A DNA stretch of 64,000 nt from Leptasterias polaris (lineage: Eukaryota; Echinodermata; Asteroidea; Forcipulatida; Asteriidae). The DNA lies in the NCBI GenBank assembly GCA_037783415.1, contig JAZGTN010000025.1:1178001-1242000 (forward strand), written 5' to 3'. Shown one piece after another: positions 1-13,000 of the stretch. The position numbers and the translations under genes are program-made. The notes below the pieces were generated by a model. That model had not been told where the DNA came from. It searched no databases and saw only the letters and a program-made list of their open reading frames with translations. The first letter of the stretch is position 1, and the number at the start of each line of letters is the position of its first letter.

Positions 1-1014
1 GTGAGGGTCAGATGATTTGTGGGTGTTGATTTTTGGATAAATTTGGCATATTCAAAACATAAATTGGGGGGTTTTGCCAGTCTTAAAATTTGCGTTCGCT
101 ATTGCATTTGTGCATTCTGGGAAGTTTCGCTTGCCGGACACCGCTTACTGGGTTGGCACTGGTGTTCCAACGTCTCCCCGCGCCTATGTGCAACGGCATA
201 CTATTATAGCGAGATGACTTATTTAAAATGCAGCTCAAAGGGGGTGGGGGGGTGGGTGGGGGGGAGGGGGTAATCCTAATTTCTACAGATACTGCATATT
301 TTCTGTTAATGATGCTTTGTCTTCTTCCAGCTCATTTCATTTTATTGGGCAGATGTGACCTCCTATGTCCCCTTTATAAATTTTCCTTATATTATTTCTT
401 TCATAAATTGATTGCTTACGTTAGGCCTACTCATTGACTGAATAACAACATAATATTCACAAAGACAAGCATTGTCGAATATTAGTCGTTACCTGCATTT
501 AGTGGTATGTAGGCCTAAATACAACCAATAATTTCCGAGCCATAAAGAAATAAAGAAACAAGGCATAAAGAAAGCAAGAAATAACGACACAATGAAATAA
601 AGGGAAAATGGACAAAAATAAAGCCTCCTCCAAACAAGCATATAAATCAAGAAATCAAAGACAGACAGAAAGGAACAAATAAAGGAAAACGAAAACACAC
701 AAATCATTTTTATTTTATTTTCGTTTCCTATTTAAATCTTTAGACGTACGATGAATAAAATTTGAACAACAGGGTCTGTCAAGACAAAAACAAGTTTACA
801 AAACTGTCATCAACAAAATGTGCAAAATCACACCCCTGTAATACTTAACATTATTATTGTATTATCAACCATTTACAAAATCTAGAAGAACGAAATACGG
901 AAACAAACACATCCACACCCGAAATAATTTAAAAACACAGAAATAGTGACATAGAAACATCGAAATCAAATGTAACATAGTGACATAAAAACATTACAAA
1001 ATAAACGTCAATAG

Positions 1015-1382
1015 ATAATAATAATAATAATAATAGCAACATTTATAATGTGCACGTATCCACCCCAAGGGATGCTCAAGGCACCTAACAAGGTATTATT
1101 ACCCCTGGTCACTGGGCCATTTATTTCATTCCTTAAACCATCTCAGCTCCCTGGGGAGTATACAGCCTGTGCTGCAATATATGCGCTACTAGGCTAAATC
1201 AATCACAAGAACCATCTCTGCCCTCACAGGTACCCATTTTACCCCTGGGTGGAGAGAAGCAATTATAGTTAAGTGTCTTGCTCAGGGACACAAGTGTCAC
1301 GACCGGGACTCGAACCCACACTCTGCTGAACAGAAACACCAGAGCTTGAGTTCGGTGCTCTTAACCGCTCGGCCACGAAACA
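1015..1382 (-). repeat. tRNA-Leu-derived SINE, near full length
   Basis: Read on the minus strand, the element opens with a tRNA-like head (TGGCCGAGCGGTTAAGAGC as A box, an anticodon-loop-like ACTCAAGCTCT, and GGTTCGAGTCC as B box). A unique body with GAGCAAGACACTTAA follows, and it ends in a TTATTATT tail at about 1015-1036. Head, body and simple-repeat tail in this order define a tRNA-derived SINE. Related copies are near 29.7, 34.0, 39.0, 41.5, 47.2 and 61.1 kb. Confidence 0.8.
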
Positions 1383-2099
1383 TCAGAGATAAATAATAGG
1401 CCCCCTGCAACTAAGGAAATAACGAAACTAAGACATAAACAAAATAAACAAATAAAAAGACAAACAGACCACTGAGTCAGAAAAACACATAGGCCTAATT
1501 ACAGAAACAATGAAATAGAATACTGAGAAAATACAAAGTTCACCACGGGCAAACACGGATATTCAGAAAGAGAAAATATAGAAACAAAGACACATTTAAG
1601 AAATAAAGAGATAGAGACACAAAGAAATCCAGAAATAAAGAAAAAAGGAAATCAAGTATTATACATAAATTCAAACATTTTACAAATTTTAGGAGCACAG
1701 AAGCATATATTTCATGGATTACTCAGGCCTTTGTTGGATATTCAAAAAGTCTTGATATATCTAAAAACCTACATTATCATGCCAACCATGCATCATTGCC
1801 TTTTTATATCCTTCCCAAATATTAAAACACACCCCCAACTTATGCTTCGTAGTCGAGAAAAGGGGCGAAAAGGGTGAGGGAAGGCGACGTGTCGCCTTCG
1901 ACCGCACTCAACACCTTTTGCATGCTCAACATTTTTTTATCATTAGGACATAACTACATTGCGTACAGTTGCGTACAGATTTTAAATATCTTTACCAAAC
2001 CAATTCTGAAAGTTATAAACTCTGATATCCTCTCCAATTACACCCCCCCCCCCACCCCATGCACCGTTGTCGCATTTTATGGGCAAGAATCGCGCCCAC

Positions 2100-2135
2100 C
2101 TAGCGGGTGCCGCGCGAAGCGCGGCATCCCGCTAG
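2100..2135. repeat. GC-rich hairpin
   Basis: Arms CTAGCGGGTGCCGCGC and GCGCGGCATCCCGCTAG pair with a single bulged base around a 3-nt loop. The hairpin is far richer in G+C than its surroundings. It may be the tip of a decayed foldback transposon. No gene is attached to it. Confidence 0.6.
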
Positions 2136-5100
2136 TCCTGTATTATTCAAGTCATCTATCACTCAGTTAAGTCAGGAAGTCAACTCGTTATTAATGTGGA
2201 ACTAACAAATTTGTTATTTGTTATCTGTTTACGAAATAACAACAAATCAACGAAATGTAAACTCAGACTATCACATGACCTTTTTTCCAAAACTTGTTTT
2301 GCCTATTGTTTTCTCCAGTGATTTTTCTCAGTCAGATTTGTCAATGCTATTTTTATTGTCATTATATTTCATGAATCAACAGAAATTTTTCAGAATTTGT
2401 TTGTTCGGCGAAGGTAAATCTTTTTTTAAAAGGCACACAAAAAATGATAGAAATCAACTGGGTTAGAATCTTACATTCATATGATTTTTTGTTTATATGT
2501 TTTTTTAATTTTCTTTTAGTATTTACTGAAAACAAGACCATGAAAAGAAACAAGATCTAACAGAATGTAAGTTCCCTTTAAAATCAAGAAATCGATGGCA
2601 GGAAGTTGAGAATTTACTAGGCAAATCCTTCAATTTGTTTGTGTCAATACGGCTGGCCTACATGTAAACTGCTCTGCTGGCCTTTGCTACACTACGCCAA
2701 CATCACTTTATGCCAGGGTCTACAAGTATAGTGTCGTGTCAGTGCAAAAAACGATATTTGTCTGTGCATAAATCTCCTAAAATAACATAAACGTTAATCC
2801 ACATTGCCGGATCTGAACCGGATCTGAACCGGGTCTGATCCGCCTTTCGGGATCTAGTGTAAACAGGGTCCTAGAGTCAATTAGTTGCCAATTCAGTGAG
2901 TTGCTGATAGCGAAACCCAGACCTTCGAGTGAGGGTGCACAACAAAGTGCTGACATAAATCAGTGGATATTTTCAACAAACAAGGACAGAGCTGCCAAAA
3001 TTTACAATCAGGAAGATTTTGTACAACAATCAGGGAGGACATTATATAGGGAAAATTTCCCATAATAAAGGAGATCTTCAAATTTATTTATCAGAACATG
3101 GAAAGATTGGTTTATTTTCAGGGCTGCAGATTCAAGGAGAGTGTGCAGCTCTGCAACAGTCTGACTTCGGTGGAGTCTAAGAGAACAACACCAGGACACC
3201 TAACATCAATTACACTTTCTGTTTGTTTAGAATAGACTGTACCAATGTAAGCGTTCTCCCTTAACAGTGGTCCACTGGCCAAATCCAAGTTATAACTTCT
3301 GAGGACCAGTCAGAATTCTGTCCAAGTGGTCCTGATTGCTAGTTCACTGCTTCCAAAAGGTATGTCTTAAGCCACTGACTGCACTGATTGTTTGTAAGCT
3401 TCAAACTCAGGTACCAAACAAAATAACAATAGCGAGGTTTCATTGGCGCACGGTTAGAGTGTACAACTTACAATTAGCTATCCGTGCGCGTAACCGTTCT
3501 GAAGGGTTGTGTGCAGGTTTCGATGACGACCTCGGTTATGTTTTCAAATTGTTTGTACAACGACACAACACTAGTGACTAAATAAAATATGCACACTGTC
3601 ACTGGTATAGACAGTTACACACGGTAGCGTGCGTAGGCCTATGCGTATAGCGTTAACGTTTAGGCCGACTTGACTTTTTTAAACAGAGTTTTGGCATCAC
3701 ACAAATGTAGTTAAAACAGACAACCAAAACTAACACATCACCAAAGAAATCCAACCTTAAATGAATTATGAAGGACCATAAAGTATCTGCCTGTTGGTAA
3801 GTTTGGTTTTTCTTTTCAAAAATAAGAGGAAATTGCTGACTTTTAGTAAGTTTTACTATTCCTTTTTTTACATACATGTAGTGCCGCTGTTACTCGTGTC
3901 GAGAAAACCTTTATATTTAAACAAATTGTGTAAACCGTCAGAAATACGCAAAGAGTGATGACGTCACAGTGACTAAAAGTTGTCGTTGCGCTAACCGTAC
4001 GCCAACGAAACCTATCTAGTGTTGCCAGAAAACCACAAAAGACATAGACTATGGGCCATGGCTCTGAAATCCGTCCAGAAAACGATTCTTGTTCTCTCCG
4101 GAGGGGGTTTGCATGAAATATAGCCCAAGTTGTAGATAATATGTGTCTAAGCAAGAATCAAATTGTTCCCACGCTCACATGTTGCACATTAATGTGTAAT
4201 TCACGGATAAAATGTCACATTTTTCAACAAAAAGAAAAACATAAGAAAAACAGCGCCCTCAATTGGCTTTCTCCAGTTAGGCACAGTTTACCCCCCAAAA
4301 CATTCCAATTATGATGTGGAAACCCTTATAATTTTTAAGATCATGTATGCTAACAACATTTCTACAAGTTTGTATGCTTATATCACTATTGGAACACTAT
4401 TTTTCAACTGTACTTGCAGACATGCCAACCTCTGGGATCACAAAACTGTATTCTGAAACCCCAAAACCTGTATTTTTCCTTAAAAACCTGTATTTTTGAA
4501 AAAAAATGCATAAAAGAGTTTAGCCCCCCCAAAAGGGTGTTCTGTCATGTCTGTTTCGGTTTCCCGTGCCACGACCCTAAACTTTTTATTCGACTTAAAA
4601 AATAAAAAAAATTAAAAAAAATAAAATAAAAATTAAATGTCAGACTAATTTGACCAACCAAACATGTTATTAACAAAATTGAACTATAAAACCAGAACAC
4701 ATCCACTGATATCTCTGTGATTGTGGTCTCATGATTTTGTGATCCACGGTCGTCGCGTCGTGTTTCCTGAAGTACACAGCGCGCATGGTGTACAAGACAA
4801 TGCGCAATCTGAAAATTGCGCAAACCTTTACTCGATAGGCAATGGGAGCTGCCAATTCTGCATGGCGCAAACTGCAGATTGCGCAAGAGTTTGTCCAATT
4901 CGTTGTGCAGATGAACGAGAGTGGACAAGACAAGTCGCAAGCGGACGATTTGGGGCAACCTTTTAGCCGAAAATTTATATTTTTTGAAAGATATCTGACA
5001 CAATCATACCTCCATATTAACAAAAAAAACATCTCCTGCGTACCTCCATCCATTCCATATTGTGAGGGATGCTGCTTAAGTTATATCAAAATAATATGAT

Positions 5101-5543
5101 AAATTAATTATTTTCTCCCTTTTTTGGACGCTTTTATGAAGTCCCACTTCGCTGAATATTCTCCTTTAAATGACTGCTTCCTTTTATTCGACGAGGTCGA
5201 AGCCATAATCAGATATTTATATTACAATTTCATGCAGGAGTGCTAAAAAAATTCCCAAAACAGCGTGAACTGACACTGACACTGACAGCTCTCGAAAGGC
5301 GAACAATCGTAACCTTTTGCATGCAGTGTTCCGATTGGTTAATACAGGTTTGTTTACATACCATGCACCAATAACTGACGCGCTTACGAATAATAGGTGA
5401 TAAACGAGCCTCCGCTGCCTCGTGCCCACAGACAACCTCGCTAACATGGGTAGCGCGTGCGCCGTATCGATCATTCTGGGAAAGAAAATAATTGCGCGGC
5501 GAGATTGTACACCATTGGAAACGAGGTTGTACCACATGGCTTA

Positions 5544-5718
5544 ATAGACCTTATGCATATGACGTCATTTGAGTAGGGCGCCCTCACCTAGAGGTCAAAA
5601 GGAAGATGCTCATTGGCCAGTCTTGTGCGCCGCGCGTACAAATCAGCGCGTTTCCATTGTTTCATCATCAGTTTACCTCTAAGATGGCGGCTTGGTGACG
5701 TCAATGCATAAGGTCTAT
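5544..5718. repeat. MITE with CRE motifs in its terminal inverted repeats
   Basis: A 175-bp element is bounded by inverted ends, ATAGACCTTATGCAT on the left and ATGCATAAGGTCTAT on the right. Next to each end lies a palindromic TGACGTCA (5560-5567 and 5696-5703), the consensus CREB/ATF site. Inside are an ATTGGCC box, a CpG-rich stretch and AAGATGGCGGC, which matches a YY1 site. A diverged relative lies at about 54,287-54,459. It has no coding capacity. Confidence 0.75.
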
Positions 5719-6860
5719 AGCGCTAGCATAGTTAGTAGAGTATTTCTCGCAGCCGTTTTGGGGGAATGGAATTATTTTTGCGGTGGCGGTGGTCAAAACC
5801 GTATTTTTTTTGCAAAACCTGTACACCCGTATTTTTTACGAAAACCCGTACGAAATACGGGAAAAACGTACTAGTTGGCATGTCTGTACTTGGTGTTTAT
5901 ATTTGTGGTGGGGAATAGGCTATAGGCCAGTTGGTCCATTGTGAAATTGTTGAATCTCTACACTATTTCTAGGCGATTAACAATTCAGGTATAACACATG
6001 AAAGGAATGGGGTACATCATACATGTGTAAATAACCTGACTGGGGGAGGGGGGGTCAGTCTTGGCATATAAATAAGCACACTATTTCATGTTGATTGTAA
6101 ACTGGAATTTATGATACACTTTTTAACCCACAAAGTATGTCGAAACAGCCCTTAGAAAAATTGACAAACCTCAGATATTTCCTTCTTTAAATTTATTGAA
6201 TGTCAATTCAACTTAATCAAATATATAAACACTGAGTTATAAATTATGTGTTTTTGATATTGATTGTTAATGAAGTGTGATAAGATAACGATTTAAAATG
6301 TAAATGCAACGTTATTGTTCTTTTCAATACTTTCCATTTTAAAATAATATATAGATGCTCTATAGTGGTTGTGAACAAACAAATGAAAAAAGTTTAAATA
6401 AGTACTTAAAAGAGCATTTGAAAGCGTTCGTTAATGAATAAGGAAGGTTGGAAAGATGTTTCACAAGTAGAATATAATAATCCACACAAATATTCCTTTC
6501 AGTTGTGTGGTTTTCCGTATACTATTTGGATTAAGAGTTAAGACTCTCTGCCATTTTGTAGAGCCAAATATTTAACCCCGCAACCTGGTGGGCTGTGTTA
6601 GTTCACAAAGTAAAAGGAAAACCACACAATTGAAAGGCATATTTCTGTGGATCATTATTTTTTACTTTTAAAACATCATTCCAACCATATTAATTTCAAA
6701 ACAAATGCTTTCAAATTGCCTAATCCAAGACAACTTAACCCGTTAAGTTTTCAACGTGACATAACGTAGAGCACGAGTGGAAAGTAATATGCATGTATAA
6801 AAAGACATCTTGATCATGATACTTGTGCTTGATCGGCTGAAATAGAATCCATGGGACTAA

Positions 6861-7220
6861 GGCCAAGTTTTAAAAAATACCAGTTGATCGTCCCCGCCCG
6901 CATCCTTTTTTGAGGCTGCATCCTTTTTTTATTTTTTTTTTATTTTGGATTTTTCAAAAAATAAAAAATAAAAAAATAAATTTGTTTGTATTTTTAATCC
7001 ACCCTTGACATATATATTTAAATTTTTGATGTAAACTTACCTCATGCAACAAATAGATATAAAGAAAGTTAGCAGTGATTTCAAACTGAAGAATTGGTGG
7101 CCTGTTTGAATTGAAATACTTGGTGGCCATCTTGGAAAAAAAAATAAAAATAAAAAGGCCCTCATCCTCCTCTTTTTGGAAAAATCAGGACGATCAACTG
7201 GTATTTTTTTAAATTTGGTC
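6861..7220. mobile_element. PIF/Harbinger-like MITE, copy 1
   Basis: A 360-bp element with about 33-bp terminal inverted repeats starting GGCCAAG/GACCAAA and containing ATACCAGTTGATCGTCC. It is flanked on both sides by TAA (6858-6860 and 7221-7223). A TWA target duplication with GG-starting ends fits the PIF/Harbinger superfamily. It has no transposase. Copy 2 at 17,017-17,377 has nearly the same internal sequence and the same TAA flank, so the two probably moved by one source enzyme. Confidence 0.8.
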
Positions 7221-7344
7221 TAACTACATGTACATACATGTGCTTCATCGACATGTGCCTCCTGATGAACAATGAATTTTTCACATGAGGTAAGGTGATG
7301 TTTTCAAAACAACTGCCTAATTGTTCTGGTGCTCTTCCACCTCT

Positions 7345-7568
7345 TCAAGAGCCTTCGTCATCACTTGGTGTATTACGGTTTTCACAGTTCCTACATGTAC
7401 ATAGTTCTGTGCAAGAAAGGCCCAACGATACACAACATTTACTGACTGAACGGTTGGCAAGTTCCAGTATTCTATGTTGTGCAGATTCCTTATCCATCCA
7501 GTCTATGCATATGGTGTCATCTATCAACTTCCATCCATGTCCATTGTTCCAAGAAGATTCACTGAGAT
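7345..7568 (-). pseudogene. Relic exon: C-terminal cysteine-rich module of a TE-associated gene
   Basis: Minus-strand reading from a plausible acceptor (CCCAACCAG) gives about 70 residues with ICIDWMDKESAQHRILELA followed by a cysteine cluster, LSCTELCTCRNCEN, and a stop. This resembles the C-terminal module of a multi-copy family of uncharacterised animal proteins often found with transposons (ILEL...C.C....L.CT..C.C..C.N). The first cysteine group usual before LSCT appears incomplete. It pairs with the upstream module at 8271-8600. No function is assigned. Confidence 0.45.
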
Positions 7569-8270
7569 CTGGTTGGGAAAAAAATAAAAATAAACAAATA
7601 CATTTATAATTTAGTCCCTCTTCAATTTTGGCAACAATGATTTTTCTAAAATTTAAACGATATACATGTAGCAACTACCCCAACAGAAATGGCTCATTAG
7701 TCATATCGCCTGTCTGTAGTACTACCTAACCTAGTAGTACTAGTACAGAAAATGTACACAATACGAGCCAATACCCTTCGTGCAAAGGCCACTGGGATAA
7801 ACGTAGCTCTTGGTCACGTCCCTTAGACATCAGAGCTATGAACAGTTCCCAATGTACAAATATGGGTCTGAATGCCCAACATGTTCTTTATTTTTGGGGT
7901 CTTTCTTTTTTTAAACATTTTTGTGAAATTTACATTAAAAGATAAAGCCAGGACCAAATTTATTCTACCCAATCATGTATATAAACAGTTGAAACAACAT
8001 GATGATTGTTGAACATGTGGACCTATTTCTTTCGACTCACCGCCCAACTGTAGCTCTATAAAACTGTAATGGAAATGTTGGTAGCGAATACAATAGCTAC
8101 TGCGGAACAGTTTCGCAGCTAGCCAAAAGTCTAAACAAAGAGCAAGAGACGACTCTTTGACTGAGTCCGATTACTCAACCCATCATTAATAGTAGTAATA
8201 CTACACTAGTAATAGTATAGTCACAAACAATCACATATAATTAATATATAACTTGAAACAATTCTCTAAC

Positions 8271-8600
8271 CTTCAGCAGCAGGCACAGGTTCTATTTCTC
8301 CCTTCTGCTTCGCAAGTACAGCCCGTCTTTGTTTGGTAGCATCCGTAAAATATTGGTAGCACTTCCGATGAAAAACCACCATCGTTCGTTTAGGTATTGG
8401 CTGCATCACCCGTCATCTTCTTGCAAGAAACACCTCGCTATTTCAGCTGATTTTCCATCAAGTTCCTTCCAAATCTGCACACACTGTCTGAATTTTGTCC
8501 ACGATGTTTCAGTTATAGGTGTTAATGCTTCATAAACACCACACAAATGGGCATAACACCGTAAATTAGAGTGCTTCTCGCTGTCTTTTTCTGTCATGTT
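8271..8600 (-). pseudogene. Relic exon: N-terminal FHRKCYQ module with frameshift
   Basis: The minus strand encodes CYAHLCGVYEAL, then ETSWTKFRQCVQIWKEL and ARCFLQEDDG, where the frame runs into TGA. One base out of register it continues as QPIPKRTMVVFHRKCYQYFT and RRAVLAKQKG to a possible donor at 8271. A cysteine pair followed by an FHR.CYQ.FT motif is typical of the same uncharacterised TE-associated family as the 7345-7568 relic. The frameshift near 8405 and the split layout indicate a dead copy inside the GALNT intron. Confidence 0.45.
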
Positions 8601-8661
8601 GCCAACATGACGATCAGCTGAGCTGTGTGAAGGTTTGTTTATGTCGAGTGCATTATAAGGA

Positions 8662-8762
8662 TTTGCACAATATCGAGATTGCGCAAAATGTTGCTCAATC
8701 TTTTGATTGAGCGCCCGCTCTGGGAATTCATAATGAGCAGCGCAATCTTCCAATTGTGCAAG
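8662..8762. repeat. Nested palindromic MITE
   Basis: Outer arms at 8662-8685 and 8740-8762 (TTGCACAAT...ATTGCGC and its complement) enclose a second inverted pair, GCTCAATC/GATTGAGC. A related cluster of ATTGCGCA words lies at about 4795-4890. It appears to be a short non-coding foldback element. Confidence 0.5.
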
Positions 8763-9242
8763 TCCGTAAATGCGCACATGGCACGTCGCAACGCGTCCCT
8801 TCGCACATCCGCACGTATCCATAAGACTGATTTTGATTGGTCAGCTGTCTGATGAGAACGCAAATTTCATTGGACAACCTACTCACGCCTGACTCAGTTA
8901 CCGTATATCGTTGCACAAATTAGGGCGATTTTTGTCGTCAAATTAAGAAATAATGTGCAACATATGAGCGTGGGAACAAGCAAAAATTACAAGTTGGTAC
9001 TATTATCTGCGTTTTTGAGTGGTTACTGAGTAAACCCCCTGTTGAAGAGAACAAGACTGTAAGATACGACTGGACAGCCCATGGTCTAACAGGGACCAGT
9101 GAAAAAGCTGGCTGACTAATGAAATGACAAACTTACTGGTCATGCTGCCCAGCCACAAAATAAGAGCATACCCTGAATGTATGACAGTAATCAATTATTC
9201 TTCTGTGATTGCACAAAACACCAGGAGGAAACTCAACTATTG

Positions 9243-9296
9243 GAACCATGCCACAATCAACCACGGCCGAACCATGCCACAATCAACCACGGCCTA
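9243..9296. repeat. Tandem duplication, 26-bp unit, two copies
   Basis: The unit AACCATGCCACAATCAACCA plus CGGCC(G/T) occurs twice in a row with almost no difference. It is a recent slippage product without evident function. Confidence 0.8.
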
Positions 9297-9852
9297 ACCA
9301 TGTAATACTACTGCAATGAATAACACAGGATGGTATCTGAATGATAAACATCCTCCTCAGGCCATGACAAAATTAAATTGTGATTAAGGGGCCCCAATCA
9401 ACAGCAAGATGTTCCTTTGATTGTTGGCATTTTTTTTCCCTTTCTTTTAGATTTGGAGTTTATTTGTTTGATTACTGTTTATTTACTTTTTATTTGCTGT
9501 TGTTGTTTTTCTTGTTTTCTAACTATTTTTAGTTTTTTGTTTGGCCTTTTAGTGTTTTTGAGTTTTGTTTTGTTTTAATTTGTTTGTTTATTGTTGTTGT
9601 TTTGATTTTTAGGGGTATTTTTTTTTTGGGGGGGTGTACATGGTGTGGGGGATGTTGGGCTTTCTGTGTTTGTTTTGTTTTTTCTTGTCTTTATGCCTTT
9701 GTTGTTTGTTCCTCCTTTCTTTTACCGATAAAGTCTTACTAATTTTTCAATTTTTAAAATTCCTTCATCAAAATAATTGACAAATCATATTTTTGAACAA
9801 ATAGTCTTAAAATATGGCAGCATTTTTGCAGAATTAATTTTAAAAAACTCAC

Positions 9853-10024
9853 CCTCTCGGCCGTACATCCGGTAACGATCTGTTGAGAGATATTCTATCG
9901 CTCGCCATGAGGTTAAACTCATTTATTTTGAAGAGTCTATCGGACTCGGCCTTGTTTTCCGGCTCAATTAGAACCGGTTTTCCCATATCTCCTGGTCCAC
10001 CTGAGTTGATCTGACGAGGTACAT
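9853..10024 (-). CDS. GALNT1/13-like coding exon 2
   Basis: The acceptor TTTCAG precedes 10024 and the donor GTGAGT starts at 9852. The exon encodes [20 protein letters not shown], then [37 protein letters not shown] and a split Gly. The FNLMAS...LNRSLPDVR block is strongly conserved in GALNT family members just before the catalytic domain. Confidence 0.9.
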
Positions 10025-13000
10025 CTGAAACAATTAAAAATAAAATTCTAATTCATTAGTTAAGATTCAGAAAAAACTATAGAATAATTAAACCACATAA
10101 TTTTATGACTAATTTTTTAGAAATAGGAACTGAAAGGATAACCATGAGGTTCCTGTACATGTTAAAGTGAAATAAATACATGAATCTCGGAAGACCAGCT
10201 TTCTCTATGGGCAGACTTAACAGCTGATCCTTGGGTCAAGTAAAACAAACACTGGTTGATCGTCCTGAGTGCATTGCTATTTTTTGTTTATTTATTTCCT
10301 TTTCTTCAATGAGACAAGATCCAGACTAAAAATTTCCCAGATTTGTAAAACTAAGAAGTCTAAAATAAAAATTAGAATTCATGTAAATCGTTGAATGAAT
10401 GGTGCCAAGATCAACAGTGCCTGAATGCACTGTAGCACCTTTATAAGGTGCTACATAAATCAGTCTCATAATGAAAAATGTAAAAAAAATATATAAAATA
10501 TAAAAAAATTACTTCAAATGTTTCTGTTTGTACAAGCAGCTTGAGTACCTTATCGGTGGATACGTTCACTACCTAATTTTCTAACTCTAAGTTAAGTCGT
10601 TATGGCCTTCTTACTTTTTATGGGTATTGCCCTGACTCCATCTAGATCCTCCTGTGCCAGAATGATTTGTTAGGGGGCTGGGGGCATGGAAGAAGATAAT
10701 TGTTTACAATGCTACATAACCTGGTCAGAGCTCGATTTCATAAAACACTAACAATTAGCTACATGTATGCACTAGCAGTTCAAATTGGAACCTATAAGAG
10801 CAGTCTACCCTTTGTAAAATAATCAACTCCAGGTCAGTTCCAATGAAAAGGCCATTGGTAAGCACACCATGCAGTGTATTTCTTCTCAGTGATACCATAG
10901 AGAAAAAGGACCACAGTCCTTTCTCTATGGTGATACATAGACATACACTGCCAGTATCAGCACCAAACCCCTGCATAATCACCTACTTCCATCTACATGT
11001 AAATCCCATTATGACCAAGCTGCACAAAACCTGGCTCCTTCTATTTCCTTTTATGATAAACACAGCTGGTGACCCCATTCCTTCTAAATCCTCCCACAGC
11101 ACAGTCCCTATGTGTCCCTATGTGCCCTTAATCTGTCTGGATTTGATTATGCAGCTAGGCCATGAAAGGAATTCATAATGATCTAGGTTGTTATGGGGGG
11201 GTGATTGTGCTGGGGCCTGAAAAACAATCTTTGTGTTTGCTTATTGAGCAATATCTGCCACCATTGGGAGTTAAGTGGGTCTCAGTGGTGGTCTGTGGAC
11301 CTGTGCTGATAGATTGTCCTTCCCTAATCATTGTGCTCATGTCATTGCTGATAAGAAACCCATGTGCATAGTGTGCATAGTGAGCATAGCAATGGAACTT
11401 GTGTGGCCATTGTCCTGGTATGAAAAGGTCATAATGAGGCATGGGCTCTTCCATTTATCTGAGGGTAGTTAATAAAGGTATTTTATAAACTAATCAGCCA
11501 AATTTAGGTAATTAAAAAGGCAAATGAATGTCCACAATATGAAAAATGATTTGATTTCAATATCAATGCATAATTATGTAAAATTATAGCGATTGTTTGC
11601 TACAAATATCAGAGTAGATTTCTACTCATCCCCAGTCTAGTTTAGACTATCAACCATGCTGCATGTCTCAAGGCTAAGCCAGTAATCTTTCAGAGTACTC
11701 GCTGTAGAGAGAGGGTTCAGACACACATGTATTCAAGTGTAGTGTGATGGAGAAATCACAGGAAGGTGGATCTAGTGTAAAGAACACACAGACAAGCAAA
11801 GGAAAGGCGCCGTTGCCAAAAAGCAAAGACGCTGCCTTTATGCGCCGTCAGGCTCAGGCAAAGAAACAAGAACTTCGGCATGCAGTTTACGAGAGTGCCA
11901 AAGATGCAGGAGTTCAGATGGGCAGGGAATATCGAGCACTAGCCAGTTCCTCGGACAGTGAAGAGGAGGAGTTTGTGAATAGAGCAGTGGAAGAGATGTT
12001 GGATTATTACCAATGCGCCCGATCAGTAGGACCAGAGTCGTTGGCAGAGAACAGTGAAAATGAAAGCAATGAAAGCAGTGACAGCAGTGAGAGCTTTGAC
12101 GGTGATTATGAGGAGGAAGGTTGGGTTGTTGCTGACAATGATGATGGGTGGGGAGATGAAGAGGAGGGGGATGATGAAGAGGATGGAGACGATGGTGATG
12201 GAGATGGGGATAATTGCGATGATGTTGATTATGATGACTATGAAGAAGAGGCTGACAAAGATGAAGAAGGGGAAGGCAATAATATCCCTGGGCCGACCCC
12301 CCAGAAAAAAATAAAACTATCATCTCTGCTTCCTAGGCAAATAACGAAGCCAAGGAAGAGACACATAGACCCAGAATCTGACAATGATCCTGACCCTCCA
12401 TCCGCCACTCAACCCAACTTCCCCCCAGATGAGCTTGGATGGACACGGTCTTTGGAGGATGTGCAGGTGAGACCTTTCAGAGCAAGGAAGCCTTTAGGTC
12501 CAAAGTTCAACCACTCCAACTCAGCCCTGAAGTATTTTTTCCACTTCTTTCCACTCAGCCTCTTACTCGCCATCGTCAAGTGGACCAACTTCAAGTTGAA
12601 GGAGGCTGGTGAAAAGGCAACCAGTATTCAAGAGATCCGGGCATGGTTTGGAATGAACATCTTGATGGGGCTAATCAAACAGGCCAACTATAGGAGCTAC
12701 TGGTCGACCTGCCCATCACTGAGAAACAATCTTATCTCATACACAATGTCCAGAAACCGGTTTGACACCTTAAACACTCATCTCACCTGCAATGATCCGG
12801 ACATAGACCCCGCCCATTTTCATGACCCAGCCCACCAGTACCGTTTCAAAATGAAACATCCAATATATCCTCTTGAAACTGTGTGGGAAAAAGTGAGACG
12901 GCGCTGTCTCCGTCGCTATCATGCAAACCGAGAGCTTACTATTGACGAAGCTACGATTAAATTTGTCATGCCCCTCGAGCCAATCCCAGCTGGCTTTACA

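Larger units (their letters stand above)
1..9852. other. Left flank: presumed GALNT intron, repeat-rich
   Basis: This stretch follows the second GALNT coding exon on the minus strand, so it is probably intron. I looked on that strand for the next expected GALNT block, which carries a NEAWSTLLR-type motif, and did not find it. Recognisable content is listed separately: a SINE, a GC hairpin, a CRE-bearing MITE, a PIF/Harbinger-like MITE, a broken cysteine-rich gene and a short tandem repeat. The remainder is AT-rich sequence with short open frames that resemble no family I know. Confidence 0.5.

Noticed and set aside
2820..2870. GGATCTGAACC tandem words as a regulatory array
   Set aside because: Only two full copies, next to GTGTAAACAGGGTC, which looks like a MITE terminus. 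Too little to define.
4545..5003. A 152-codon minus-strand ORF
   Set aside because: Includes AT-rich tail translation and repeated ATTGCGCA words. No motif, and no consistent splice or start context.
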